Shown: positions 30,770 to 42,400 of the stretch, piece by piece | Layout of the letters: each line of letters starts with the position of its first letter | Position numbering within the stretch: position 1 is the first letter of the stretch | Assembly (NCBI RefSeq): GCF_024139115.2 | Contig: NC_085140.1 | Coordinates: 457,608,248 to 457,672,247, forward strand | Direction of reading: 5' to 3' | Origin: Armigeres subalbatus | Taxonomy: Eukaryota > Arthropoda > Insecta > Diptera > Culicidae | Length of the DNA: 64,000 nucleotides | Made by a program: the position numbers and the translations under genes | The notes under the pieces: model-generated | The model's input: the letters and a program-made list of their open reading frames with translations, nothing else | What the model was told of the DNA's origin: nothing | Databases searched by the model: none

Positions 30770-33700
30770 TTCAGGCAGGTGATAATTTGAATACACCGTT
30801 TAAGAAAAGTTCTAATCATGTACTAAGTCAATAGAAAACATGGTACTTAACAAACACGATATATGAAGAACGAATGCCATTATTTTTCCCCGGGCGATGA
30901 CAATAATCACTATTGTAGAAATCTAGGATTTAACTTTGCTTTCATGGTTGTCAACTCGAACATTTCGCAGCACGATACAAGCATCAATCTTAATATAATT
31001 ACGCACTTGCAAGAATGCACTGATCTCACGTCTGGCTCTAGATTCAGATTTATATTATTTCGAAAACTTTCGTTTGTTCAAGCTAGTCCCGCAATATTAT
31101 CTCAACGCGTGGTCACCAGCAACAGAGAGCGGTATTTCATGTGCATTCCACTCTCTGAAAGCGAAGCCAACTTTAACTTCAGTGGAAGGCAAAATTCTCA
31201 TCTAATAAATTAAGCAGCTATCCAGCTGAGGGAATGAACGACGACGCTTCGTTCCGTTCCTCCATATTTCCCACCCCCTCTCCATATCGTTGCTAATCCT
31301 TTCCAATGGAAAACACATTAGTTGTGGTATTTACTTCATGATAACACATTTAACTTACCAGCCACCAGCGTCGGGCTCAGAAGTTGCTCGATCCAGTGGA
31401 AACCGTACCGCTTCGGGGGAATATTACCAGGATAGATTAAGAAGGATGGAACTTTTCAAGGGTTAGACAAACTTGGCTTTTAGCTTTCGATGGAACAGCA
31501 CTTGAAGTGCGAGTTTCCCACCAGGCACATAGGAAATGGTTTTCTGGTTTCCTCGTGGTCCGGGTTGCGTATCGTGCGAGCGAAAGAGAGATTTTCTTAC
31601 AATTGTAAACTCCAGCCGAACGTCTGCTGGAACGCATTATAGTTGCGGTCGGTGGTTCACAGCAAGTGCAATTTCTTTTCTGTCCTCGGAGGGTAATACA
31701 AATGCACCTTTTTCTCCTCAACATATTTCATTCGCACTTGCACAGTAATGAATAGTTGCCGTAATTTTATAATGCAACCCATGTTTCATTTACTTTTTCG
31801 ATATTTGTAAGTTTGTGGATTCGCTATCGAAAGTATTACACAATATTGGAGTGTAATTTTAAAATTCCAATGCAATATTGCTTTCCATTCCTTTTTTTGC
31901 TATTGGATTTCTAACGAACGCACATGCAAGAATCCAGTTCGACCATAAATTATCGCTCCGGGAACGGTGGATTCGGCTGCGAATGGCAGTTTCTAGTACC
32001 GACCCAACATATAACGGAAGGAAACCGAAAGCCAAATCCGCAGCAGCTATTCTGCCCAACCGCTGTTCTCCCATTTCTTATATGCACACAATCTGCTCTG
32101 GATATCTACTACCCGTAGAGTGGGCGATAAACTGAATCCCTCGACCTAATAAATCATATTTTCATTTTTAAACTGAATTATACGACCCGTGAAATTTCCA
32201 ATAAAAATCACTCACTTGGGAGAAGCCACCGCCACTCGGCACATTGATCGCTTGTACTTTCTCTTTAGATTGTTCTTAGCATAGATTTTTTTCGAGCAGG
32301 GTTTTGTGTGATTAAAAATTAATTTAAAATTCCAGAATCTTAAACTCTGTTCGTGTTGTACATCGGCTATCGCCACAATGATCCTTCGACTACAAAACAA
32401 GTGTGAAGTACTTTTTAACAGTTCACACCTATCGGCATGTTTTTGTTCCGTAGTTCTTATCATGCACTTGGAAAACTAGTCTGAAGATTATAGCGTTCAC
32501 AGTCGGTTGCATGCGTTTCATCCATTTCCGCTATACAGTCTGCCCATGGATCAGATTACACATTCCTGAAATGTGTGAAAAAGAAAGTGATGCAAACCGA
32601 AGAATGTTGTACCCCGCCGAACGGAATTCAACATCCCGTCCGGAAGTAAACCAACCATAGCCTTCATCCGTTTTGACTTAAATGTCACACTTGCTTGGTT
32701 CTTGTCTTGTCGGTTGATTCTATTTGCGGCTCTTTTTGTCGCCATCATTACCCAACAAACGGAGACGCCACCACACCGCATTCACGCACGTACGCATGCA
32801 CGTCCGCCCTGTCTGTCGCGAAAGCTCACGCACGACCGAGGTGATTACACAAGCCATAAATCTTGGAGGATGTGTATCGGCTGGTCTCGAACGAACAGCG
32901 CAGACAAACACTCGCACCCCGAGGCCGGAGGCCTGAACACGATGGAAGAACCCAACAGACCTTTTTTGGGAACGATGCCCAAGAGCGTTGTATCGGTTCG
33001 TGGGAAAAGAAGGATAAGAAAGTCATCCTATAAATAAAAGTGACAATATTTTTCCACTGTTTGCCACTACCGATGGGAAGTGGGTGTCGCAACATTGCGT
33101 ATGGGATGAAAGGGTATTTTGGAACATGCAACATTTACTTAGCAAACAGATGAACTTTATGCAACTAAGAATTAAGGTAGCGTATCATCTCTTTTTGAAA
33201 TACGAACAGATGGAGACGCATGGTTCGTCATCATTGCTAAAACTGTGGAACTTCAAATAACACATTTTTAATTTTCGATTAATTTCACAGAAAAACTTTT
33301 CACGTGAAAATAGTAGGCGAGTTGTCACTGGCGACAACTTCTCAAATTTTGCACTCAAACGAAAATAAACACAGAATTTTCATTCAAACATCAACCTTTA
33401 CTAATATCAGCTAATTGTGAACAGTCCCGTTATATTTAGCGTTATGTTTTCATGGTAGCAAGGAAAAAGAGACTTCAAAATGTAACGGCGAATGCTTCAA
33501 ATCAAGATACGATTTTCATACGATTCCTAAACGCTGGCGGGTTTTCATCATTGGATAATTTAAAAGTAAGATCGCGGGTGAGTTTTGATCACCCCTCGAT
33601 TTTTTGAAAATTTGATTTTATCGATTCCTGGGGTCTGCCCCCTCAGAAAGTGCCCACTAATACTAGTTTCAGACATCAAGTTCCTTTTCGGAGGCTGGTA

Positions 33701-33900
33701 TAAAATTGAAAGCTGATTTAATTAAGACTTGAAGATGTTAAGTCTGTTCAATTGACTCTAGATTCCAATATGTCATGATTATAATATCATTAATGTTAGT
33801 TCTACCCAATCTTTCATTCAATAAGGACGCTTTAACGTATAGTTCTGCCTTTTTAATTAAATTAAATTGAATTAAACTCCGATCTTGCTTCTTACATTCA
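30770..33900. other. Largely single-copy region, no supported gene
   Basis: This is the longest repeat-free stretch in the window. It includes GC-richer parts at 31200-31750, 31860-32130 and 32560-33140 with short open frames on both strands, none with a recognisable domain. The CpG-containing block at 32600-32960 could be a promoter or 5' exon region of a host gene, but I see no splice-consistent coding frame. Confidence 0.35.
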
Positions 33901-33904
33901 ACAG

Positions 33905-34447
33905 TTGTGTGATATGGCTGAAGTCACAGACACAATTATCGCCCTGGGAGACTATAACTTACCTAGGCTTTCGTGGGCATTTGATGCGGATTTGAACTCC
34001 TACATTCATGTCAAACGCTTCATCTGAACAAGAAATAGCTCTGACGCAGACTATCCTTGCCAATCCTTGGATATACGTAATGTGAATGATAGATTGCTCG
34101 ACCTGGCCTTCGTTAGTGACGCGGATAATATTGTACTATTTAAATCACCAAACGGAATTTTAAAACTTGACGCCCATCATAAGCCATTTATAATTAAATT
34201 TTACTATCTTCATAATGCTAACGATATCGGACAAAACTACTGCTATTATGATTTCGAACCCTGCAACGAAGTTGCGATTCAAGCCCGTTTAGCGTCGATA
34301 AACTGGGAATGGATTTTGTCGAATTGTGATGTGGACGAGGCTGTATATCGATTTTATGGTATTATTTTTGAAACCAACCATGAATATACTCCTATTCGTC
34401 GCAAAAGCACAGCCTATCTCAGCTCACCCTCTACCGCACCACTATGA
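33905..34447 (+). pseudogene. LINE endonuclease fragment
   Basis: The frames include DTIIALGDYNLPRLSW (about 33930-33975), then a stop, then VNDRLLDLAFVSDADN and KLDAHHKPFIIKFYY, ending near RRKSTAYLS. These match the GDFN and SDH..P parts of an apurinic-type LINE endonuclease. It is broken by stops and followed by ~580 bp of unrelated insert before the ORF resumes at about 35030. Confidence 0.65.
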
Positions 34448-35153
34448 TCACTGTATTATCAGTTAGGTAGCACTACAAATTGATTAATGCTAATCAGGGA
34501 AAGAGCACAGAAAACTGTATTGGCTGCTTGAGATTTAACTAGCAACTGATCTGATCAAAGTTCCGTTCGGGATATAACGTTGGTCCTAGTTGTAGTGGTC
34601 AGTGGTCATTCACTTATCTCTTAGTTTTATCAGATAAGGAGAGCAATGGCTGTTTCACAAGAGAAAGCTGGCAACTGGAGATGATCTCCCACATGGCATA
34701 CAGTTTAATCGACAAACCGGTCGCATGTATGTATGTTTGATCTGCAGATATATGGATCAGCTCAGAATTCAGATTCTATCACACCGCAGCGTTTCATATG
34801 CGCTGGCACGATGATCTTGCCAAACAGGGAATATTGGCAGGTCATGGACTATGAAGAGTTGTGGATATGTTCTGTTGTCGTGTTGTTTAGTGTAGGTGGA
34901 TTATAAAATGGTAAGAAAATTGACCCATACCTTCGTTCCGTACACTAGACTAGAAGCTCAAAAATAGCTTCCGCGGTACAAAACAAAATCAGTAGTAGTG
35001 CGCAGGTTACAAGCTTCCGCACTCATTTTAATCAAGCATGGTGGACTCCAGAGCATCGCAACCTCCGAAACAGATTGCGAAAAGTTAGGAAACGTTTTCT
35101 CAAATCACGGAGTGAGGCCAACAAGCAACTGCCTCACTATATGGATGAGCACT

Positions 35154-35601
35154 AGAGTGATTCAAATTTTGACTTTTTTGCCCCCCGATGCTTAAACGAT
35201 TGCATTTGGCATTTTAGGAATCCTTCTAAATTTTTAGCAGTTTTGGATGCAATTTGACTGTGCACACGTCATTTGAAGTTTGTATGGAAATTACTGTGAA
35301 AACTGATTCTTATGTGAAAGACCGTTCCGCGAGGTGGCCCATGAACTATTTAAATTTAATCAACACATTGACTACACAGAATACTTCTCAAGCTGAATGG
35401 CAGTTCAACCGTCTAAGACGAATTAAGTACTGTCCATTCAATTCCACCAGTTAATTTTCGTTATCTTTGCAGATACGTATTTCGACCTCAACAGTAAGGC
35501 CGTCTTCAGTGTCTCGTACTTGACTCGACTTAGTCAAGTAACAAGCAAATGCAATCGTTTAAGCATCGGGGACAAAAAAAGTCAAAATTTGAATCACTCT
35601 A
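35154..35601. mobile_element. MITE with ~60-bp TIRs and 9-bp TSD inside a LINE
   Basis: ATGAGCACT occurs at 35145-35153 and 35602-35610. The element ends are AGAGTGATTCAAATTTTGAC and its inverse, with pairing continuing through tttttgccccccgatgctta and aacgattgcatttg. Removing the element and one duplication restores the LINE reading frame HYMDEHYSSRL. The interior is mostly an inserted palindromic-family arm (35408-35535). The TSD length is unusual and could be 8 bp (hAT type) with ambiguity at the ends. Confidence 0.8.
35408..35535 (-). mobile_element. Single arm of the hammerhead-like palindromic family
   Basis: AACCGTCTAAGACGAATTAAG leads into the standard arm. On the minus strand from 35509 it reads CTGAAGA, C, GGCCTT-ACTGTT-GAGGTC, GAAATACGTATC. 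Stem II differs from the 9.4-kb copy (GACCAC/GTGGTC), yet all six pairs are kept when wobbles are counted. The second arm is missing. Confidence 0.7.
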
Positions 35602-35863
35602 ATGAGCACTACTCATCCCGGCTGACCACTATTTTTCACGATTACACTCAGCGCAACGAATCGAATGCGGGACCCATCGTCATTCCGGTCATTTGTGAAG
35701 AAGCTTAGACGTAATAACGGTATTCCACAGAATGTCTACTTCGAGGACACTAATGCAGATAATGCGGAAGGTGCTGCCAACCAATTTGCTGAATTCTTCA
35801 AGATTGTGTACTCAAATGTCCCCCCTACTTATTCACCTGATGAACATCGAGATTGGAAGAGTA

Positions 35864-35917
35864 TTTTTTTTATGTCTTTATTAAGGAGACTTTCAGCCCG
35901 AGGCTGGCTCGTCTCCG
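35864..35917 (-). mobile_element. 54-bp micro-retroposon with 13-bp TSD
   Basis: GATTGGAAGAGTA at 35851-35863 and 35918-35930 flanks 54 bp. Read on the minus strand the insert is cggagacgagccagcctcgg, gctgaaagtctccttaataa, agac and a run of A. It is the same retroposon 3' end as at 8570-8639. It lies in the LINE codons after HRDW. Confidence 0.8.
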
Positions 35918-36754
35918 GATTGGAAGAGTAGCTTAGAACATTACAATGTCCATTTGCCGCAATTGAATGTTTCTGTTGATGAAGTTCAGAAAGTTCTTTC
36001 AAACGTAGATGCTTCGAAAGGCCCTGGCCCCGATCGTCTACCACCATCGTTTATCAAGCAATTTGCTGCACCTTTAGCCTCGCCGGTCTCAATCATCTTC
36101 AACCGTTCCCTCAACAGTAGTGTGTTCCCTTTAGCATGGAAGGTCGCATCCATTATTATAATACACAAGACAGGAAATATACATAACGTGGAAAATTATC
36201 ATGGGATCTCCATTCTGAGCTGCCTACCTAAAGTGCTCGCGAAAATGGTATACGAAGTTATGTATCACGCAGTGCATCCAATGATTATGAACACGGATTT
36301 CTGCGGAAGCGATCTACTACGACTAACCGCATGGTGTTTGTCAACTCACTGATTAAATCATTTGAGAAAAAACGTTAAGTTGATTGCATCTACGTGGACT
36401 TTAGCAAGGCGTTCGACAAAGTTCCTCATCTACTCGCTGTCGACAAATTGAAATGTATGGGATTACCGGACTGGGTTACACAATGGCTGCAGTCATATTT
36501 GCTGAACGGGGATTTTGAATGCAGCGCTCTCCTAAGCCAATTGAACTTCCACGCTCCCCAACGACGTCTACGACAATACTCGCTTTCTGGCACCCCACTC
36601 GTCGCACCAACTACAGCTTCAACGAACCATAGGCTATTTGCTACCGTGCATTCAACGAAACCAGTGTCGTTTATGATTTTGGCATAAGTAAGTCCACGTA
36701 CAGGCAAAGGATTGTCCATTTAGCATAAGTTTTTATCTGTACAACTTTAAGTTG

Positions 36755-36788
36755 AAGGTTTAATAATAATAAATAATAATAAATAGTA
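36755..36788 (+). repeat. (AAT)n microsatellite
   Basis: taataataataaataataat-type run about 70 bp after the last recognisable LINE coding sequence. It may be the 3' tail of that LINE. Confidence 0.6.
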
Positions 36789-36949
36789 TGGACTCGGTAA
36801 TTTATTGTTTCTTTTCTGTAAAAAGTGATTGCTTGATGGAACCAATTTGAAGTTTTGATAAAGGACAATAATCTGCAAGATTGTTTGGAACGTGCCATTG
36901 AGGACGAGTGGATCTCAAGGCGGACAAAACCTCAACGAGCACAAGGTTA

Positions 36950-37705
36950 CAAACCGTAAGTGCGAAAATTTACTCATTCATCGAATAGCAGAGGATCAGT
37001 TGGACTAAGTGGAAGCATGTCGGAATCGGAGGGGATCTGTTCTTGAAGAAGAAGTACCAAGAACTATGTTTAAATTGGGAGATACGGTAAAAGTCTATCT
37101 GTTATATTTTGAGAAAGTGTTACACGAAAGAGCTGTCCCTGCCAAAGTCGTATGATGCTATAATTACGGATTTTTTACCCATCCAACTGGACCAGCTAAC
37201 ACAAGAAAACATTTGATCGCAAACAGGCCAACGAGATTGCCACCTGTGAGTTTTTCACTCTTGAATATAAGGTCTATTTACCATCAGCAGTGTGTGAGAT
37301 CGCGGGGGTGGTGACGGAGAGATGCATGACATGCGATGATTTGAAACAACGAAGGTCACGCCCGTCGTACATACAGCGCCGAATCCACCAGAAGCGTTCT
37401 CTTCAGCAGCGTTCTTGACTTAGCTACGCCAAAATGCTGAGGAAGGCCGCTTCACTAGTTGTTTCTGACACCATCTACTCGTCTCTTCCTTTGGACAATC
37501 AAGGTAGCTCTGACGCCGAATTTGGAAATGGGGCCTTGGTTTTCAAAGGCTCAACGAGAAAACAAGTAAAACTAATGTCGTTTTCGGTTATTACTGGGTC
37601 GGACCTAGTTCTGCCCCGGATCCGCTCTAACATCTGTCAAAACGTTCGGTTATTCGTTCAGGTTGGATCGCGATCCGCACCAGATCCGACCCAAAATGAA
37701 TGAGG
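36950..37705 (+). pseudogene. Possible I-clade LINE ORF1 remnant
   Basis: The frames include FKLGDTVKVYLLYFEKVLHE, then CYNYGFF, and a later open frame at 37434-37703 with no known domain. The CYNxxGF piece resembles the first half of a CCHC zinc knuckle in LINE ORF1 proteins, and the position upstream of an I-like ORF2 fits. Stops and frameshifts make this uncertain. Confidence 0.35.
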
Positions 37706-38009
37706 TTCGCTCTTGCGATTTATCGAGATCGAACCTAGGTTCACCAATACATTCGTACTCAAACTGTCAAACTGGTGTTTATGTTTACGCTAAAGGAAAA
37801 TGAAAGCGTAAAAGACACGGATGGGTATTTGATTTTAAATCGTTTGTTTCATTTGTTAAACTTATCGATTTTGTTGCTGTCTTCCACGCAAAAATGGATT
37901 ATTCTATTTGTGTGCTGTCATTTTTCGCTGAGGGTAGCTCCATCATAAACGAAATGAGGGCTAAAAGGGCGTTGCTTTTGGTTTATGTGAAACCTGGCTA
38001 ACACTAGAA

Positions 38010-40307
38010 GTGAACCTTCATTTTCCTGATTTCAACATAATCCGCCGCGATCGGGCAAATCGATATGGAGGGGTGCTTTTCGAGATCAAAAAACAGCACT
38101 CCTTCTACAGGGTCGATCGTGCGCCAATTTCTGGCACCGAAGCTGTCGCATGTCAGGTGACTATTCGAGGAAAAGACCTCAGTATTGCCTCGATATATCT
38201 TCCTTCAAACACCGCGATATCTCGTAGAGATCTTTCGCACATCTGCTCGGTTATGCCCAAGCCACGGTTGTTCCTGGGAGATTTTAACTCCCACGAATCA
38301 GGCTGGGGGGAATTGTACGACGACAACCGTTCAACAATGATATACGACCTCTGCGACGACCTTAATATGTCAATTTTGAATACAGGAGAAGTTATACGAG
38401 TGGCGAGAGATAGCCGTCTAGATCTTTCCATTTGTTCGAGCTCATTATCGTTGGACTGTACTTGGAAGGTGGTCCAAGGTCCCCATGGTAGTGATCATTT
38501 GCCAATCGCAGTTTAAATTTCCAATGGACATAATCAATCCGCTCCTAACGACTTCTCATATGACCTCACAAAGCACATCCATTGGGGGAAATATGGGAAG
38601 GCCATCATTGATGGTATACAGTCGATAGAAACACTTCCACCGCGGAAAGAGTACCAGTTTCTATCTTAGTTGGTTATTGACAGTGCTCTCTATGCCCAAC
38701 GCTGGCCGGTGCCAGGAGTATCAGTTCGTAGGAAACCACATAGTCCGTGGTGGGACACCGCGTGCATACAGCTCGTGAGAAATCCAACGCGTTTAAAGAA
38801 TTTCGGAAACACGGATCGATCGTTCTTCACAAACGGTACATCGCACTCGAGATCCAGTTCAAGAAGCTGGTCAATGTGAAGAAACGTGGATATTGGCGCA
38901 CTTTTGTTGAAAGGTTTATCGAGACCTCAATGAAAACTCTGTGGACCGTCCGGAGAAGAATGCGCAACGCGTCGTCGCGGTGCGGATACTCGATTTTGCA
39001 AAGAAAGTTTGTCCGGATTCGGTGCCGGTGAAGCAAGTGTCAGGTGATGCTTTTGCTGACAGGGATGATGTGGATCGGCCCTTTTCGATGAGTGAATTCT
39101 CGCTTGCTCCAGGGATGGATAGAACAAGGTTCAATTTGCTCAAAAACCTCCCAGTCGCCGCGAAGAGGCGCCTATTGAGCATGTTTAACCAGTTACTGGA
39201 GTGCAACATTGTTCCGGATGATTGGAGGCAAGCGAGGGTGATAGCCATCCAAAAGCCTGGAAAACCCGTGGCGGATTGTAATTCGTATCACCCCATCGCG
39301 ATATTGTCCTGTCTTCGGAAGCTATTGGAGAAGATGATTCTTTTCCGGCTAGACGAATGGATTGAATCGAATAGGTTGTTGTCAGATACACAATTTGGTT
39401 TCCGCAGGGGTAAGGGAACGAACGACTGTCTTACGTTGCTTTCTGTGTTTTTGGACATTAGGGGACTTTTGATTCAGTTTGCGTTGATGTCTTATCCGAC
39501 AAACTCCACCGTGTGGACTTTCACCCATTTCAAACAATTATTTGTACAATTTGTTGTCAGAGAAGCGTATGAGTTTTTCTCATGGTAGCTATATAGGTCT
39601 CCCTCAGTGCTCATGTTTAAGCCCCCTTCTTTACAATTTTTAAGTCAGAGACATTGATGAATGTCTCATGCCGAATTGCTCGTTAAGACAGCTTGCGGAT
39701 GACTGCGTTGTATCCGTTTCGGTGCCCACCGCAGTTGATCTGCAAGGACCGTTGCAAGATACTCTTGACAATTTGTCTACTTGGGCTTTAAAGCTGGGTA
39801 TCGCATTCTCTCCGGAGAAAACTGATATGGTTGGCTTTTCAAAAAAAAAACATAAGCCGGCAAAGTTCCCGCACCAGCTGATGGGAAAGGTAATCACTCG
39901 TAGCATGTCTTCTAAATACCTCGGGGTCTGGTTGCCGGAAAAGAATCAACTTCATGCGAACGATAACGGGTCCTTGGTGGGGAGTGCATCCCGAAGATCT
40001 TATCGCATTGTACCGAACAGCCATTCTGTTGGTTCTCGAATACTGCTTCCAGTCCACGGCTAAAACACACATGCTGAAGCTTCAACGGATTCAGTACCGC
40101 TGTCTCCATATCGCGTTGGGTTGTATGAATTCGACTCATACGATGAGTCTGGAAGTGCTTGCGGGAGTACTGCCTCTGACAGATCTTTTTGCGAAATTAT
40201 CGCTCCGGTTCCTCATCCGCTGTGAGGTTCTCAATCCGTTGGTCATTGACAACTTCGAGAAGCTGCTCGAACAATCTCGATTCATGATATTTACCACTGG
40301 TATATGA
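38010..40307 (+). pseudogene. I-clade LINE ORF2 (MosquI-like), degenerate
   Basis: Endonuclease: RANRYGGVLFEIKKQHSFYR, PRLFLGDFNSHESGWGELYD, DSRLDLSICSSSL and GPHGSDHLPIAV, with a stop at 38514-38516. Reverse transcriptase: APGMDRTRFNLLKNLPVAAK, DDWRQARVIAIQKPGKPVAD, SYHPIAILSCLRKLLEKMIL, LLSDTQFGFRRGKGTNDCLT, then a degraded palm, IGLPQCSCLSPLLYNF, and RQLADDCVVSVSVP (catalytic LADD rather than FADD). Thumb and C-terminus: STWALKLGIAFSPEKTDMVG, KYLGVWLPEK, QRIQYRCLHIALGCMNSTHT and LEVLAGVLPLTD. It has several frameshifts and a deletion around FLDIRG. The RNase H domain expected in I-clade elements is absent, because the copy is cut off near 40310. Confidence 0.8.
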
Positions 40308-40324
40308 CGCTGGAATAAAGTGGT

Positions 40325-40440
40325 CTAACCGGTAGTACCGAAACCGGTAATACAGGTATTACCGGCAAATTTTGAGTACCGAAAATACCGGTATTAAGGA
40401 CGGAAAATACCGGTATTTTCAGTATTTCAAATTGTGCTGC
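40325..40440. repeat. TACCGGTATT-rich segment
   Basis: Five or more copies of accggta / taccggtatt, several palindromic, occur in 115 bp. Such sequence is found at the ends of some hAT elements, and hAT transposase similarity begins about 500 bp downstream. Confidence 0.5.
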
Positions 40441-40619
40441 CATAATAAAAAATCTCGAGTGGTTTTTACCTACATTTACATATATCAGCTAAAGACTCAT
40501 CGTGCAACAAACACAGCAATTGCGTTCGCGATTGAATAAATCTTTGCACAAGTAAACATCATTAACAACGTTCACGTTACTGCAAAAATCGATCACATCG
40601 TCATTAATCATACATGTTG

Positions 40620-40725
40620 ACGGAAAAATATATTAAGCTCGTTTAGTGGAATGTATTAAACCGTCTAAGACGAATTAAGTACTGTCCATTTAAATGGACA
40701 GTACTTAATTCGTCTTAGACGGTTT
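40620..40725. mobile_element. 106-bp minimal palindromic-family element with 11-bp TSD
   Basis: CATACATGTTG occurs at 40609-40619 and 40726-40736. Between them lie a 38-bp one-sided tail (gaaaaatatattaagctcgt, ttagtggaatgtatt) and a perfect 68-bp palindrome (40658-40725, centre 40691/40692) made of two AAACCGTCTAAGACGAATTA arms. The tail equals the reverse complement of the tail at 9554-9591, so the two independent insertions define the same element end. The ribozyme-like core is absent from this copy. Confidence 0.85.
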
Positions 40726-40869
40726 CATACATGTTGCTTAATTCTCTTAGCCATCTGTCTAATTGCCAACAACTTTTTTCTTCTATGAACATTGTTTACA
40801 TCGTCGAGAATTTTCCCGCAACATATGAAATTGAGAAAAAGATACGTGCCGTAGTAATTTTCTTCAGGA

Positions 40870-41560
40870 GATGACCTATGATAAATAATTTGCTGAGATG
40901 TCCGTTCTCAGTTCGGTGAAGAATATGTGTGGTTGGCTGATACCAAGACATGTTTGAATAGACTGTTATCCATGCTCAAACGGTTCTGTAAGTTGAAGGG
41001 ATCTGTTCAAAAAACTCTGATCGGTTTAAAGCTTCAATTCAAATTCAACTTCAGTGATGATGAATTTTTGGCGATAGGTGGAATAACTCAAGCCCTCAAA
41101 CCTGTTCAAGCTGCTGTCGAACTACTCTGCCGTGAGCTCTGCACTCTATATGGAATCGACGAGGCGCTCTTTTTTTTATGTTAGAGCAATTATCAAATCA
41201 AGCCTCAGAAATTGCCGCAAACTTATTCGATGCTCACAAAGAACGACTCCAAGAGAAACGTTTAAAGTCGCCGATCTTTTTGCTTTTTTGAATAATCCTA
41301 CAGTGAATTGATCAGAAACGGTTTTGACATTTTCTTAAAGATATCCAGACGAGATCTTGAAGCGTCTAATCATTTAAGATGCGATCGATGCGATCGAGAC
41401 TGCAGCAGAGCAAAACACTTGCGAACAAGGATTCTTACAAGCAATCTGTAGATAATTCTTCTACAATGAATCGGGAGGGATTAAGGGGAGAACAAACAAT
41501 GTCATTTTCGTCATTTTCCGAGCATAATCAAACTACGTGATCGATGTCATCATAACCGGC
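40870..41560 (+). pseudogene. hAT transposase remnant
   Basis: The plus strand encodes RLLSMLKRFCKLKGSVQK, FNFSDDEFLAIGGITQALKP and VQAAVELLCRELCTLYGIDE, then after a frameshift LEQLSNQASEIAANLFDAHK and ERLQEKR. This resembles the central region of BED-type hAT transposases. No C-terminal dimerisation block is clear, and stops follow. The palindromic element at 40620 lies just upstream. Confidence 0.5.
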
Positions 41561-42030
41561 TTCCCACCTACATAAGTTGCGTTTAGTGAATAGTGAGTGG
41601 ACTTTTTCACAATCTTTTCGTCATATTTTTGTGATTCATTACGCATGCTTTGACATCAAAATGACTGCCCATTTTATCTTTCTCCATTTTATTTTACAAA
41701 AATCAATAAAAAATAAAATTTAAGTATGAAAATTTTAACTAATAGGGAAACTTAATGATCCAACGAACCCAACGCTCTCCTAAATTTTAATAGTGTTTAT
41801 TTCTGCCAACAACTTTCCGAGGAATTATTTTTTATTTACACAGTCACGGCATGCGCCACATTTGGTACATGATACCGAGATGGAATATGTGGGTGGGTTC
41901 AGTTATAGGCCGTCTCTTGGGGATTGTTTATTGGCAAATGGTTATAGAATCTGTACCAATATCATTTTGTTTGAGTAGTCAATGATAATTTCTGAGGAAC
42001 TGAGCATACGTGGGACAAAAAAATGATTCT
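41561..42030. other. Unassigned
   Basis: AT-rich sequence. No feature is recognised. Confidence 0.3.
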
Positions 42031-42031
42031 A

Positions 42032-42400
42032 CCCAGAGCCGGATTCAGGGAGGGGCCAGTGGGCCGTGGTCCCGGGCCCCCACAAATCTTATATATCGAA
42101 ACCTTCCTTTTTTGTACATTTAGGGGGTTCGGCAGGACGCCACATAACTACGCTGGATTTTTTTCTCCTTCAAATCCTAAAGAATGGAATTGCTCATTTA
42201 CATACACCTGAAAAACGATTACCGGAGCTGATCGTAGATCAAAATTCCACGAATCAAGCTTTTCTATCTAGTCACGAACATAATTTCATGAAAAGTAACC
42301 CATTTATCTGCTTTTTAAATGGTAAACATGGTTTCGCCGATCGTCCGTCGTTTCGAGTAGCGCTGCCAATCGAATGGCAATAAATTTTCCTCCCCTGTGA
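42032..42400 (+). repeat. hAT-like terminal sequence (CAGAGCCGGATTCAGGG)
   Basis: cagagccggattcagggagg, ggccagtgggccgtg and gtcccgggccccc match the general pattern of widespread hAT ends (CAGAGCCGGAttTAGGG...GGGCCC). No second end or 8-bp duplication was found, so this may be one terminus of a decayed element. Confidence 0.45.

Larger units (their letters stand above)
35030..36690 (+). pseudogene. LINE linker and reverse transcriptase, interrupted (clade unassigned)
   Basis: The ORF resumes with WWTPEHRNLRNRLRKVRKRF and KSRSEANKQLPHYMDEHY, is split by a MITE (35154-35601), and continues SSRLTTIFHDYTQRNE, then FEDTNADNAEG and YSNVPPTYSPDEHRDW. A 54-bp retroposon interrupts it at 35864-35917. 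The reverse transcriptase follows with DASKGPGPDRLPPSFIK, ENYHGISILSCLPKVLAKM and YVDFSKAFDKVPHLL, ending in a scrambled region before any FADD box. Multiple frameshifts are present. Motifs indicate a Jockey/I/CR1-type LINE without allowing a firm clade. Confidence 0.7.

Noticed and set aside
32551..33140. Possible host gene 5' end or promoter
   Set aside because: GC-rich and single-copy, but no consistent coding frame or core promoter could be supported.
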